From: Microbispora sp. H11081
GTDB taxonomy: Bacteria; Actinomycetota; Actinomycetes; Streptosporangiales; Streptosporangiaceae
Assembly (NCBI RefSeq): GCF_012999535.1
Contig: NZ_JABBWV010000005.1
Span: 186,001-250,000, forward strand
DNA length: 64,000 nt
Reading direction: 5' to 3'
The position numbers were made by a program, and so were the translations under genes. How positions within the stretch are numbered: the first letter of the stretch is position 1; every line of letters starts with the position of its first letter. Below, one piece after another: positions 42,803 to 52,277 of the stretch. The notes under the pieces were generated by a model. The model was not told the DNA's origin and searched no databases. It was given only the letters and a program-made list of their open reading frames with translations.

Positions 42803-45049
42803 ATGATCCGTAAGGCCGCGCTGCTGACATTGCTGACCGCCCTGCTCGCCTCCCCAGCGGGCATGGCCGGTACGGCTGTCGCGGCGCCTCCGGATCGTGT
42901 CGCGGCGGCGGCCCCGGCGGATCCGCTCCTCGTGAGCGAGATCACCCCGGAGGTCGTCCGCGACACCGCCGCCCCCGTGACGATCGCGGGGACCGCCGCG
43001 GGCACGCCGGGATCCTCCGTACGCGTGGTGGTCCGCTACTCGCCGAACCGGCCGCTGGCCTCGCGCGCCGAGATGGCGGCCTACCTGGCCGAGCAGGGAT
43101 ACGCCCCCTCCAACTACAGCACCAGGGTCCAGGCGACGCCGCTCGACCAGGCGGGCAAGCTGGCCTTCCGGTTCACCATGACGTCGGAGGAGCTGAGGAT
43201 GTCCCGGCCCGGCGTCTACCCCCTCGCGATCGAGGTGGCCGACGCGGTGACCGGTCAGCGACTGGCGATCGAGCGCACCTTCCTGACGTACGCCCCCAAG
43301 GGGGAGCAGATCCCCACGGTCAAGCTGGCCGTCGCGCTGCCGCTGGTGGACCGGCCCCACCGCGCCGACGACGCGACGTTCATGGACGACGACCTGTCCG
43401 GCTCGCTCGTGTCGGGCCGCCTGGCGTCGCTGCTACAGACCGCCCAGGACACCGGCGACGGGGTGACCTGGTTCGTGGACCCCGCCCTGCTCGACGACGT
43501 CCGCGTCCTGTCCTCCGGCCCCCGCAGCGTGAAGGGCGCGCGCAAGGACGCCGACCCGGCCGCGGGCCAGTGGCTGAACGGCCTGCGCGGCGCGCTGACG
43601 GGCAAGACCGTCATCGCCACGCCGTACGCCGACCCGGACGTGGCCGCGCTGGTCCACCACGGACTCGACAAGCAGGCCGCGGCGTCGGTGCAGCGCGGCG
43701 CCGCGCTCGCGACGGAACTGCTCGGCCGGCAGATCCACGGCACCACCGCGTGGCCGGCCGGGGGCAAGATCGACCGTGACGCGGTGGACGAGCTCGCCAT
43801 GTCGGGCGTCACGTCCGTACTGCTGTCGGGGGACGCGCTGCCGCCGCGGGCCGATGGACAGACCGGGCAGACCGGGCAGACCGTCCTCCCGCCTGCGCCC
43901 ATCACCACCGACGCCGCGGCCAGGCTCGACACCGTCGCGGAGAACCCGGTCACGGCGCTGCTCGCCGACCCCGCCCTCAGCGAGATCCTCGGCGGGGACG
44001 TGTCGGCGCCCGGGGCAGCGATGCTCGCGCGGCAGCGGTTCCTCGCGGAGACCGCGATGATCGCCTTCGAGCCGCACAGCCCGCAGAACCAGCGACTCGG
44101 CCCGTTCGCGCAGCTCGGCCAGACCGGCCAGAGCGGGCAGGAAACGACGGCGCGTACGGCCTCCCCCACGGTGATCGCGGCCCCCCGGTCGCACCTGTGG
44201 ACCCCCGACCCGGCGTTCGTCTCCGGCCTGCTCCAGGCCGCCTCCGACGCCCCGTGGCTGCGCATGACCCCGCTCGACTCGGTCAAGCCCGTACGGGGCG
44301 GGACCCCGCGCGGCGACCTGAGCTACACCGAGCGCGACCGCCAGGCCGAGCTGAGCCGCTCCTACCTGGCCACCGTACGCAAGCTGGAGCGCAAGGCCGA
44401 CGCCGTGGCCACCGTCACCGAGGAGCACACGGACGTCTTCCACACGGCCATCCTCCGGCTGGCCTCCGCCTCCTGGCGGGGCGACGGGAAGCGGGCGGCC
44501 TCCTTCGCCGCCCAGGTGCAGAAGGCGATCGACGCCCGCATCGGCGACGTGTCCGTGCTCGACACCCCGCGCGCGGTCGCGGGCAGCAACGGCCAGGTCC
44601 CGGTGAGCGTGGCCAACAACCTGGACAAGGACATCCAGATCAAGATCCAGGTCACCTCCGGCAGCAAGTCACGGCTCGCGATCGAGGCCCCCGATGGGGT
44701 CTACGTGACCCCCACCACCCGGATCCTCGCGGGACGCAGCCAGCTCGTGAACGTGCCGGTGATCGTGCGCGACGAGGGCGGCGACGCGAGCATCTCCGTG
44801 CAACTGCTGACCGACGAGGACGAGAAGTACGGCAGCGCGGTGCGCGTCGTCGTGCGCGCGACCGGCTACACCGGCATCGCCCTCGTCATCGTGGGGGCGG
44901 CCGTGGTCATCATGCTGGCGGCCGTGGTGATGCGCATCCTGCGCCGCAGGTCGCGCAGGGCCTTCCCGTTCGACGGGCCGAGGGACGAGGGGGGCACGTC
45001 CGGCCGCGGTCCTGGCGCCGTCCCCGCCGAGCGCACCCAGACACCGTAG
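42803..45049 (+). CDS. DUF6049 family exported membrane protein
   Basis: This 748-residue protein has a signal peptide (about 1-27, KAALLTLLTALLASPAGMAG), a large extracytoplasmic region, one C-terminal membrane helix (TGIALVIVGAAVVIMLAAVVM) and a basic cytoplasmic tail. It matches the actinobacterial family always found next to murJ (Rv3909 in M. tuberculosis). Short low-complexity GQTGQT runs occur at about residues 352-360 and 440-448. The role in envelope assembly is inferred from linkage. ATG 42803; the gap to murJ is 36 bases, so they form an operon. Confidence 0.87.
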   Translation: MIRKAALLTLLTALLASPAGMAGTAVAAPPDRVAAAAPADPLLVSEITPEVVRDTAAPVTIAGTAAGTPGSSVRVVVRYSPNRPLASRAEMAAYLAEQGYAPSNYSTRVQATPLDQAGKLAFRFTMTSEELRMSRPGVYPLAIEVADAVTGQRLAIERTFLTYAPKGEQIPTVKLAVALPLVDRPHRADDATFMDDDLSGSLVSGRLASLLQTAQDTGDGVTWFVDPALLDDVRVLSSGPRSVKGARKDADPAAGQWLNGLRGALTGKTVIATPYADPDVAALVHHGLDKQAAASVQRGAALATELLGRQIHGTTAWPAGGKIDRDAVDELAMSGVTSVLLSGDALPPRADGQTGQTGQTVLPPAPITTDAAARLDTVAENPVTALLADPALSEILGGDVSAPGAAMLARQRFLAETAMIAFEPHSPQNQRLGPFAQLGQTGQSGQETTARTASPTVIAAPRSHLWTPDPAFVSGLLQAASDAPWLRMTPLDSVKPVRGGTPRGDLSYTERDRQAELSRSYLATVRKLERKADAVATVTEEHTDVFHTAILRLASASWRGDGKRAASFAAQVQKAIDARIGDVSVLDTPRAVAGSNGQVPVSVANNLDKDIQIKIQVTSGSKSRLAIEAPDGVYVTPTTRILAGRSQLVNVPVIVRDEGGDASISVQLLTDEDEKYGSAVRVVVRATGYTGIALVIVGAAVVIMLAAVVMRILRRRSRRAFPFDGPRDEGGTSGRGPGAVPAERTQTP

Positions 45050-45085
45050 CCGGGACCCTCCGGAGGAAGGCGGCCAGGAACACCC

Positions 45086-46684
45086 ATGAGCAGGATGCTG
45101 CGGGCCAGCGCGATCATGGCGGCCGGAACGATGGTCTCCCGGCTCACCGGCTTCGTCCGCACGGCGATGCTCGCCGCCGCGATCGGGACCTTCGCCCTCG
45201 GCGACGCGTACAACGCGGCCTACATGATCCCGTACATCCTGCTGGACCTGCTGCTCCAGGGCGTGCTGAGCAGCGTGGTCGTGCCGGTGATCATCCGGGC
45301 GCAGCGGCGCGACCCGGACGGCGGCCAGGCGTTCGAGCAGCGGCTCATGACACTGGCGGTGATCGTACTCACCGCCGTCGCCCTGATCGGCGTGCTGCTG
45401 GCCCGGCCGATCATGGAGCTCTACACCGCCTCGAACTGGTCCGAGGAAAAGGTCGACGTGGCCGCCACCCTGGCCAGGTACATGCTCCCCCAGATCGCCT
45501 TCTTCGGGATCGGCTCGCTGGCCGGGGCGATCCTGAACACGCGGGACAGGTTCGCCGCCCCGATGTGGGCGCCGGTGCTCAACAACATCGTGGTCATGGG
45601 CGTCCTTGGGGCCTACTACGCCGTCGCGTCGTCCGACATCGAGAAGGTGAGCGACCGCGACCTCGCGTTGCTCGGCCTCGGCACGACCGCCGGCATCGTG
45701 GCCCAGGCGCTGGTCCTGATCATCGCGCTGCACCGGGCCGGCTTCCGGTTCCGCCCGCGGTTCGGCGTGCGCGGGACGGGGCTCGGCGAGGCGGCCAGGG
45801 CCGCCGTGTGGACGTTCGCCTACACCGGCATCACCCAGATCGGTTTCTGGGTCACCACCAAGCTCGCGACCGGCGCGGGCGAACGGGCCCCCGGCGCGGG
45901 CAACAGCGCGTGGGCGTACGCCTTCCAGCTCTTCCAGCTCCCGTACGGGATCATCGCGGTGTCGGTGATCACCGCGATGCTGCCGAGGATGAGCCGGTCC
46001 GTGGCCGAGGGCGAGTTCGACTCCGTGCGCACCGAGTTCGCCTCGGCGGTGCGGCTGGTCTCGTCCGTCATCGTGCCGGCGGGGCTGCTGCTGATGGTCC
46101 TCGGCCCTTCGGTCACCACGCTGATCTTCTCGTGGGGCCGCATGACCACCACCGACGCGATCTACATCGGCCACGTGCTGCAGGTGTTCGGCGTCGCGCT
46201 CGTACCGTTCTCGATCTTCCAGCTGTTGTTGCGGGTCTTCTACAGCTTCGGCGACACCCGCACGCCCGCGATCATGGCGGGGGTGAACGTGGCCATCAAC
46301 GCGACACTGAGCCTGGTCGCGTACCTCACGCTCCCCGACCGTTACATCGTCCTCGGAATGGCCTTCGCCTATCTGATCACCTACTGCGTGCTCTGCCTCG
46401 TCACGTGGGTGCTCGCGAGCCGGAAGGTCGGCGGTCTCGACGGACGCGAGGTCACCGCCGGGCTCGGCCGGATGTACGCCGCGGCCATCCCCGCCGCCGC
46501 GCTGGCGCTGGGGATCCTGTGGCTGTCCAGGGAGATCACCACGATCAACCCGGTGAGCTCGGCCGTGGTGCTCGCGGTGGGCGGCGGCGCGGGGCTGCTG
46601 CTCTACCTGGTGGCCGCCCACCGGCTGCGGGTGCCCGAGGTCCGCTCCATCATTGGACTTGTGGCAAGCCGGGTAGGACGGTAA
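45086..46684 (+). CDS. murJ: Lipid II flippase MurJ
   Basis: This 532-residue MOP-family protein has 14 hydrophobic segments and flips lipid II across the membrane for peptidoglycan synthesis. Features are GTMVSRLTGFVRTAMLAAAIG, DAYNAAYMIPYILLDLLLQGVLSSVVVP and ARYMLPQIAFFGIGSL. In M. tuberculosis the homologue is fused to a pseudokinase; here the protein ends after the membrane domain and the pseudokinase is a separate downstream gene, 271 bases away. The start is ATG 45086. Confidence 0.96.
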   Translation: MSRMLRASAIMAAGTMVSRLTGFVRTAMLAAAIGTFALGDAYNAAYMIPYILLDLLLQGVLSSVVVPVIIRAQRRDPDGGQAFEQRLMTLAVIVLTAVALIGVLLARPIMELYTASNWSEEKVDVAATLARYMLPQIAFFGIGSLAGAILNTRDRFAAPMWAPVLNNIVVMGVLGAYYAVASSDIEKVSDRDLALLGLGTTAGIVAQALVLIIALHRAGFRFRPRFGVRGTGLGEAARAAVWTFAYTGITQIGFWVTTKLATGAGERAPGAGNSAWAYAFQLFQLPYGIIAVSVITAMLPRMSRSVAEGEFDSVRTEFASAVRLVSSVIVPAGLLLMVLGPSVTTLIFSWGRMTTTDAIYIGHVLQVFGVALVPFSIFQLLLRVFYSFGDTRTPAIMAGVNVAINATLSLVAYLTLPDRYIVLGMAFAYLITYCVLCLVTWVLASRKVGGLDGREVTAGLGRMYAAAIPAAALALGILWLSREITTINPVSSAVVLAVGGGAGLLLYLVAAHRLRVPEVRSIIGLVASRVGR

Positions 46685-46955
46685 GAGTCCTCAAGAGCGA
46701 CCGGCAACTGGAAGGTAGCCCAGAAGTCCGATTCGGACGTTTTCCATCGGGAAGGCGGGCACAAGCGGCACGGCACTAGCATGGTGCGCCAGGGAGTGCG
46801 TCCCGCGGAACTCGTCCTACCGGTGGTGGCGGCAGGCAGGAGGTCTCAGGGACGCGATCTGAGTTTCGGACAGGCGAGCGGAAGCGGGAAGGCGTGGGCG
46901 GAACCACCCGGCATCGGCCGATGCATGCCGACGAGCCGCGGAGCGGGGCGGCCGT

Positions 46956-48458
46956 ATGAGCATGTCCACGGTCGAACCGGGAACCCGGCTGGCGGACCGG
47001 TTTCGCCTTGAGGACCGGGTGCACGAGTCCGGCGGCGCGACCCTGTGGAAAGCCATGGACGAGATCCTCGCCCGGTCGGTCGCGGTCCACACGTTCACTC
47101 CCGACTTCCCCCGGGTCGAGGAGGTCGTCACCGCCGCCCGCCTGGCGAGCCGCCTGACCGACCCCCGCCTCACCCAGGTGTTCGACGCGGCCGACGAGGA
47201 CGGCACCGCGTACGTCGTGAGCGAGTGGGTGAACGGAGACTCGCTCCTCGACCTGCTGGAAAGCGGGCCGATCGAGCCTGAGCGCGGCGCGGCCCTGGTC
47301 GCCGAGGCCGCCGAGGCATTGGCGCACGCGCACGCGGCCGGCCTCACCCATCTGCACCTCACCCCCGCCCGCCTGGTCTGGACGAGCGGCGGCACGGTCA
47401 AGCTCCTCGGGCTCGCCGTCGACGCCGCGATCCTCGACCTGAGCAGCGACGAGCCCGCCCGGGAGGACGCGGAAGGGCTGGGCCGCCTGCTCTACGCGGC
47501 GCTGACCGGCCACTGGCCGGGCGAGCTCGACTGCGGGCTGCCCGCCGCGCCGCTGGACGACGGCAAGGTCTGCACCCCGCGGCAGGTCACCGCGGGAGTC
47601 CCCGGCTACCTCGACGCCATCACCTGCCGCGCGCTGCTGCAGGAGTCGCGGCGGGGTGAGCCGCCGCTGGCCACCCCCGCCGACGTGGCCGAGGCGCTCG
47701 CCCACGTGCCCCGCCCCGCGCCTGCCCCCGTCACCACCGGGCCGCCCGCGCTGAACCTGCACAGTGAGGCGCCGGACGGACACGGCATGTCGACGATGCC
47801 GCCGCGCATGCCGTCCCACGTGACGATGGTCCCTCCGCCGCGCCCGCAGACCGGCACCGCGAGCAAGATCCTGCTGACCGTCATCGTCCTGCTCGTGATG
47901 GCCGCCGTAGGCGTCGGCGCGTGGACCGTGGGCAAGAACCTCGGCAACACCCCGAGGGGAGTGGAACAGGCGGACGGCACGCAGTCCGCGTCCCCCTCGA
48001 TCAAGCCGGTCAAGGTCGAGGCGGTGAGCGCGGCGGGCTTCGACCCCCTCGGTTCCGACCGCGCGGAGAAGCCGGAGATCGCCCCGCTCGCCATCGACGG
48101 CAAACCGTCCACGGAATGGCACACCGACAGTTACAACAGCGCCGACCTCGGAAAACTCAAAGACGGCGTCGGGCTCATCCTCGACATGGGCAAACCGGTG
48201 CCCATCGCCGACGTGGTCGTCTCCCTGGGCTCCGCGGGCGGCTCGACGGTGCAACTCAAGGTGGGCGACTCGGCGGACCTTTCCTCGCTGAAGACCGTGG
48301 CCGAGAAGAAGGGCGCGTCGGGCACGGTGACGCTGCTTCCGGAAAAGACCGTCACCGGCCAATACGTTCTGGTGTGGTTCACCCGACTTGCCCCCTACAA
48401 CGGGCAGTATCGTGGCACTATCTACGAGGTAACGGTGCATTCCCCCGGATCGGCATAG
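46956..48458 (+). CDS. Pseudokinase with extracellular domain (MviN C-terminal-type)
   Basis: This 500-residue protein has an N-terminal Ser/Thr-kinase fold (about 1-245) that has lost the catalytic residues: the beta-3 lysine is His (SVAVHTF), HRD is LHL (THLHLTPARLVW) and DFG is LGL (LLGLAVD). A proline-rich linker, one membrane helix (about 303-323) and an extracellular galactose-binding-like domain follow. This is the domain order that follows MurJ in the fused mycobacterial MviN, where the phosphorylated pseudokinase binds FhaA. The start is ATG 46956; sigM follows 9 bases later. Confidence 0.9.
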   Translation: MSMSTVEPGTRLADRFRLEDRVHESGGATLWKAMDEILARSVAVHTFTPDFPRVEEVVTAARLASRLTDPRLTQVFDAADEDGTAYVVSEWVNGDSLLDLLESGPIEPERGAALVAEAAEALAHAHAAGLTHLHLTPARLVWTSGGTVKLLGLAVDAAILDLSSDEPAREDAEGLGRLLYAALTGHWPGELDCGLPAAPLDDGKVCTPRQVTAGVPGYLDAITCRALLQESRRGEPPLATPADVAEALAHVPRPAPAPVTTGPPALNLHSEAPDGHGMSTMPPRMPSHVTMVPPPRPQTGTASKILLTVIVLLVMAAVGVGAWTVGKNLGNTPRGVEQADGTQSASPSIKPVKVEAVSAAGFDPLGSDRAEKPEIAPLAIDGKPSTEWHTDSYNSADLGKLKDGVGLILDMGKPVPIADVVVSLGSAGGSTVQLKVGDSADLSSLKTVAEKKGASGTVTLLPEKTVTGQYVLVWFTRLAPYNGQYRGTIYEVTVHSPGSA

Positions 48459-48467
48459 CAGGGACTT

Positions 48468-49109
48468 GTGAACTCCCCACCAGACAATCCCCCGACGGCT
48501 GAACACGCGCGACGCGCGATGTCCGATGCCGATCTGCTTACCCGCCACCTCGGCGGCGACCCGCACGCCTTCAGCGAGATCGTCAGGCGGCACCGCGACC
48601 GCATGTGGGCCGTCGCCCTGCGTACGCTCGGCGACCCCGACGAGGCGGCCGACGCGGTCCAGGACGCGTTCGTCTCGGCATACCGCAAGGCGGACACCTT
48701 CCGCGGTGAGGCGGCGGTCACCACCTGGCTCCACCGCATCGTGGTCAACGCCTGTCTCGACCGGATGCGCCGCAAGTCGGTGCGCCCGGTGGCCGACGAC
48801 GAGCTGATCGAGGCCGCGGAGCGCGAGTCCCCGGCGACCGACCAGGCGGGCGAGCGCGAGGTCTCCCTGGAGGTCACGGCGGCGCTCAAGCTGCTGCCGC
48901 CAGACCAGCGGGCGGCTCTCGTGCTGGTCGACATGATGGGGTACGGCGTGGACGACGCCGCGGCGGTGCTGGGTGTCCCACCCGGCACGGTTAAGAGCCG
49001 CTGTGCCAGGGGCCGGGCGAAACTCGCCCCGATTCTTGCGCATCTACGGAACCGAACCGACCTCACTCGCGTCTCATCCGGGAAGGGAGCAGAACTTCGT
49101 GACGGGTGA
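48468..49109 (+). CDS. sigM: ECF RNA polymerase sigma factor, SigM-type
   Basis: This 213-residue ECF sigma factor has region 2 (FSEIVRRHRDRMWAVALRTLGDPDEAADAVQDAFVSAYRKADTFRGEAAVTTWLHRIVVNACLDRMR) and region 4 (LKLLPPDQRAALVLVDMMGYGVDDAAAVLGVPPGTVKSRCARGRAKL). It lies between the murJ/pseudokinase genes and trxBA, the place of sigM in mycobacteria and Streptomyces. The start is GTG 48468, 9 bases after the previous stop. Its anti-sigma gene overlaps it by 11 bases. It probably responds to envelope or osmotic stress. Confidence 0.93.
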   Translation: MNSPPDNPPTAEHARRAMSDADLLTRHLGGDPHAFSEIVRRHRDRMWAVALRTLGDPDEAADAVQDAFVSAYRKADTFRGEAAVTTWLHRIVVNACLDRMRRKSVRPVADDELIEAAERESPATDQAGEREVSLEVTAALKLLPPDQRAALVLVDMMGYGVDDAAAVLGVPPGTVKSRCARGRAKLAPILAHLRNRTDLTRVSSGKGAELRDG

Positions 49110-50022
49110 CACGCACTACGACCTGGAGGTTCTCGCCGAGTTGGCGGAGGGTCTCCTCGACGACACCACGGCCCGACGGGTCCGCGAGCATCTCGCGGTC
49201 TGCGACCCCTGCGGGGAGAGCCTTGCCGATCTGGCCGCGGTCCGCGAGGTCCTGGCGGCGATGCCGGTGCCTGCGATGCCTCTGGGCGTCGCCAAGCGCA
49301 TAGACCGGGCGCTGGCCGCCGAGGCTCCGGACTGGGACCGCATCCTGCGGGACGCCCCATGGGACAGTCCCGTGCCGGAGAAGGGTCCGTGGGAGACGGT
49401 CGAGCCTCTGGTCGCGACCACGGCCGACTCCGCGGAGCCGGAGCGCGAGCTCGCGCCGGTCACTCCGCCGGTCACGCCATCGGTCGCTCCACTGGGAGTC
49501 GTCGGCGACGACGGCACAGTCCGGCCGGCCAGGCGCCGCTCGAAGGCGTCCAGGCGGCGCACGTGGGCCATGCCCGCCGCTGTCGCCGCCGCGGCGGCCG
49601 TGGTGATCGGGAGCGGCGGTCTCGCCACCGGCCTGCTCTCGTTCGGCGACTCGCCGTCGCGAACGGTGGTGAGCCAGGGCCAGCCCGGCCAGAGCCCTGC
49701 AGACGTCCAGGCGATGACCTACTCGACGTACGCGAGCGGCCACAACTACACCAGCCGTGAGCTGCGCGGCCCGCTGCTCGGCTACTTCGGCGTGGCGCCC
49801 GGCTCGGGCACCAACGACGACGAGGACCTCGATACCTGCGTCAAGCGGTTCTCCAACGAGCTCGACCGCACGCCGATCGGCGTCGACAAGGCGCTGTACA
49901 ACGGCAACGAGGCCACCATCATGGCGTTCTGGGAAGACAAGAGCATGAACGCCGTACGCGTGGTCGTCGTGGACTCCGGGTGCCGCAAGCTGCGACCCGA
50001 GGGTCTGGCCACCTGGAAGTGA
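49099..50022 (+). CDS. Zinc-finger anti-sigma factor (RsmA-type)
   Basis: This 307-residue single-span membrane protein has a cytoplasmic zinc anti-sigma domain with HLAVCDPCGE (His-x3-Cys-x2-Cys), a long proline-rich linker, one membrane helix (about residues 158-180, WAMPAAVAAAAAVVIGSGGLATGLL) and an extracytoplasmic sensory domain. The start is GTG 49099, overlapping sigM by 11 bases. It should hold SigM inactive at the membrane until a signal arrives. A strong terminator follows. Confidence 0.9.
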   Translation: MTGDTHYDLEVLAELAEGLLDDTTARRVREHLAVCDPCGESLADLAAVREVLAAMPVPAMPLGVAKRIDRALAAEAPDWDRILRDAPWDSPVPEKGPWETVEPLVATTADSAEPERELAPVTPPVTPSVAPLGVVGDDGTVRPARRRSKASRRRTWAMPAAVAAAAAVVIGSGGLATGLLSFGDSPSRTVVSQGQPGQSPADVQAMTYSTYASGHNYTSRELRGPLLGYFGVAPGSGTNDDEDLDTCVKRFSNELDRTPIGVDKALYNGNEATIMAFWEDKSMNAVRVVVVDSGCRKLRPEGLATWK

Positions 50023-50051
50023 CCACTCGGCGAGAGCCGTACCATCGGCAG

Positions 50052-50088
50052 TGACGAAGCCCCCCGCGACCTCCGGGGGGCTTCGTCA
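50052..50088 (+). terminator. Terminator after the sigM operon
   Basis: A 14-base-pair perfect stem (arms 50052-50065 and 50075-50088) with a 9-base loop lies 30 bases past the anti-sigma gene. It insulates trxB, which has its own promoter. Confidence 0.85.
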
Positions 50089-50118
50089 TGACAGGGGTCG
50101 GCAACAGGGGTCGGCCCC

Positions 50119-50144
50119 GGAATGCCCGGGGCCTAGGATCTGTT
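50119..50144 (+). promoter_or_regulatory. SigR-like promoter of trxB
   Basis: GGAAT (50119-50123) and GTT (50142-50144) are separated by exactly 18 bases, matching the actinobacterial SigR consensus GGGAAT-N18-GTT reported for trxBA. It lies about 45 bases before the trxB start and just past a terminator. It suggests induction by thiol oxidation; no sigR gene is in the window. Confidence 0.7.
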
Positions 50145-50187
50145 GAGGGCACTGCAGCAACCACCGGGATCGAAGAAGGCGGGTCCG

Positions 50188-51117
50188 TTGAGCGACGTTC
50201 GTAACGTGATCATCATCGGGTCGGGGCCGGCCGGCTACACGGCGGCCGTCTACACCGCGCGCGCGGACCTCAAGCCGCTCGTCTTCGAGGGGTCGGTCAC
50301 GGCCGGTGGCGCGCTGATGAACACCACCGATGTGGAGAACTTCCCCGGGTTCCCCGACGGGATCATGGGTCCCGACCTCATGGACAACTTCCGCAAGCAG
50401 GCCGAGCGGTTCGGCGCCGAACTGGTCGCCGACGACGTGGTCGAGGTGGATCTGCGGGCCGACCCGAAGGTCGTCAAGACCTACACCGACACCTACTACG
50501 CCAAGTCGGTCATCCTGGCCACCGGGTCGGGCTACCGCGAGCTTGGGCTGAGCAACGAGAAGCGGCTGTCCGGCCGTGGCGTCTCCTGGTGTGCCACGTG
50601 CGACGGCTTCTTCTTCCGCGACCAGGACATCGTGGTCGTCGGCGGCGGTGACACGGCGATGGAGGAGGCCATCTTCCTGACCCGGTTCGCGAAGTCGGTG
50701 GTCGTGGTCCACCGCCGCGACTCGCTGCGCGCCAGCAAGATCATGCAGGATCGGGCGTTCGCGAACGAGAAGATCCGCTTCGTCTGGGACAGCGAGGTCG
50801 TCGAGGTGCTCGGCGAGGAGCGGGTGTCCGGGGTGCGGCTGCGCAACCTCAAGACCGGGGAGGAGAGCGAGCTCCCGGTGGGAGGCCTGTTCGTCGCCAT
50901 CGGCCACGACCCCCGCACCGAGCTCGTCAAGGACCAGGTCGATCTCGACGACCAGGGATACATCGTGGTCGACTCCCCGTCGACGCGTACGAACATCGAC
51001 GGGGTGTTCGCGGCCGGCGACGTCGTCGACCACACCTATCGTCAGGCGATCACGGCGGCCGGCACCGGATGCGCGGCGGCGCTCGACGCGGAGCGCTGGC
51101 TGACGCTGAACGCCTGA
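50188..51117 (+). CDS. trxB: Thioredoxin reductase
   Basis: This 309-residue flavoprotein reduces thioredoxin with NADPH. It has the FAD motif [19 protein letters not shown], the redox pair Cys-Ala-Thr-Cys in [11 protein letters not shown], the NADPH motif [16 protein letters not shown] and a C-terminal FAD motif [23 protein letters not shown]. The likely start is TTG 50188 ([10 protein letters not shown]) with GAAGG upstream; another in-frame TTG is at 50143, inside the SigR-like -10. trxA follows 78 bases later. Confidence 0.96.
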   Translation: MSDVRNVIIIGSGPAGYTAAVYTARADLKPLVFEGSVTAGGALMNTTDVENFPGFPDGIMGPDLMDNFRKQAERFGAELVADDVVEVDLRADPKVVKTYTDTYYAKSVILATGSGYRELGLSNEKRLSGRGVSWCATCDGFFFRDQDIVVVGGGDTAMEEAIFLTRFAKSVVVVHRRDSLRASKIMQDRAFANEKIRFVWDSEVVEVLGEERVSGVRLRNLKTGEESELPVGGLFVAIGHDPRTELVKDQVDLDDQGYIVVDSPSTRTNIDGVFAAGDVVDHTYRQAITAAGTGCAAALDAERWLTLNA

Positions 51118-51195
51118 GTCCCGGCAGCGGGAATGCGGGGAGGCCCCCCGCGGTTGTCAGCACCGCCACACCACTCACGCAAGGGGAGAGATACC

Positions 51196-51519
51196 GTGGG
51201 CGCGATCAAGAGCGTGACGGACGCCAGCTTCGAGGCCGATGTCCTCAAGAGCGACAAGCCGGTTCTGGTCGACTTCTGGGCCGAGTGGTGCGGTCCTTGC
51301 CGTCAGGTCGGGCCGATCCTCGAGGAGATCGCCGCCGAGCACGCCGACCGGCTGACCATCGTCAAGCTGAACATCGATGAGAACCCGGTCACGCCGCGGG
51401 ACTACGGCGTGCTCCAGATCCCGACGATGAACGTCTACAAGGGCGGCGAGGTCGTCAAGCAGATCATCGGCGCCAAGCCGAAGGCCATGCTGCTGCGCGA
51501 GCTCGACGGCGTCATCTGA
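51196..51519 (+). CDS. trxA: Thioredoxin
   Basis: This 107-residue thioredoxin has the active site WAEWCGPCRQVGP and the cis-proline loop IPTMNVYKGGEVV. The start is GTG 51196 after AGGGGAGAG. It is the electron acceptor of TrxB encoded upstream, and both are probably expressed from the SigR-like promoter. A terminator hairpin lies 27 bases after the stop. Confidence 0.97.
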   Translation: MGAIKSVTDASFEADVLKSDKPVLVDFWAEWCGPCRQVGPILEEIAAEHADRLTIVKLNIDENPVTPRDYGVLQIPTMNVYKGGEVVKQIIGAKPKAMLLRELDGVI

Positions 51520-51545
51520 CGCCGCCCGCCGCACCACCGCGAGCA

Positions 51546-51574
51546 GAGCCCTCCGCGCCCCGCGCGGGGGGCTC
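51546..51574 (+). terminator. Terminator of trxBA
   Basis: A 12-base-pair stem with one T-G wobble (arms 51546-51557 and 51563-51574) and a 5-base loop follows the trxA stop by 27 bases, before a convergent acetyltransferase gene. Confidence 0.75.
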
Positions 51575-51575
51575 C

Positions 51576-51615
51576 TGTGTTGTGGCGGCTGTGTTGTGGC
51601 GGCTGTTGTGGCGGC
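51576..51615. repeat. Short tandem repeat between convergent genes
   Basis: TGTGTTGTGGCGGC occurs twice in tandem (51576-51589, 51590-51603) and is followed by a third copy lacking the first TG (51604-51615). It starts right after the trxBA terminator and is noncoding. It looks like a slippage product. Confidence 0.8.
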
Positions 51616-51656
51616 CTCCCCCGCAGGGGCCGGCCATAGGCACCGCTGAGATCGCC

Positions 51657-52277
51657 TCAGACGGGCCGCAGGGCCCTCTCCGGGGACATCGATCCCAGCA
51701 GCCTCTCCAGCGCCACCTCGACGTCCTCACGCCACGAGACGGCCGTCTTCAGCTCCAGCCGGAGCCGGGGGAAGCGCAGATGCTGGCGGACGGTCTTGAA
51801 CCCGACCGAGAGCAGGTAGTCCGCCGGAAGCACGCAGCCGCCCGGCTGCTCCCACTTCAGGTCGCCGAACGCCTCGATCGCCCGTACACCGCGGCGGGTC
51901 AGGTCCTTCGCGACGCCCTGCACGAGCATCCGGCCGAGGCCTCCGCCCGTGAACTCGGGCACGATGTGCGCGGTCATCAGCAGCACCGCGTCCGAGCTGA
52001 CCGGAGAGGTCGGGAACGCCACCGAGCGCGGAACGTAGAGCGGCGGGGCGTAGAGCACGAACCCGGCCGCCACCCCGTCGACATAGGCGATCTTGCCGCA
52101 GCTCCCCCATTCGAGCAGGGTCGCGGAGATCCACGCCTCCTTCTCCAACCCCGGGTCGCCGGCCTCCGCCGCGCGCTCGCCGCTGACGGGGTCGAGCTCC
52201 CAGAACACGCACCGCCGGCACCGGCGCGGCAGGTCGTCGAGATTGTCGAGAGTGACGTTGACCAGCCGACGCGACAC
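51657..52277 (-). CDS. GNAT family N-acetyltransferase
   Basis: This acetyltransferase of about 206 residues has the acetyl-CoA-binding motif in IVPEFTGGGLGRMLVQGVAKDLTRRGVRAIEAFGD and a distinctive N-terminus LDDLPRRCRRCVFWELDP with a CRRC pair. Members of this subfamily are often found beside trxA and parB in actinobacteria. I prefer GTG 52277 (MSRRLVNVTL); the frame is open to 52289. It is convergent with trxA. Substrate unknown. Confidence 0.85.
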   Translation of the reverse strand: MSRRLVNVTLDNLDDLPRRCRRCVFWELDPVSGERAAEAGDPGLEKEAWISATLLEWGSCGKIAYVDGVAAGFVLYAPPLYVPRSVAFPTSPVSSDAVLLMTAHIVPEFTGGGLGRMLVQGVAKDLTRRGVRAIEAFGDLKWEQPGGCVLPADYLLSVGFKTVRQHLRFPRLRLELKTAVSWREDVEVALERLLGSMSPERALRPV

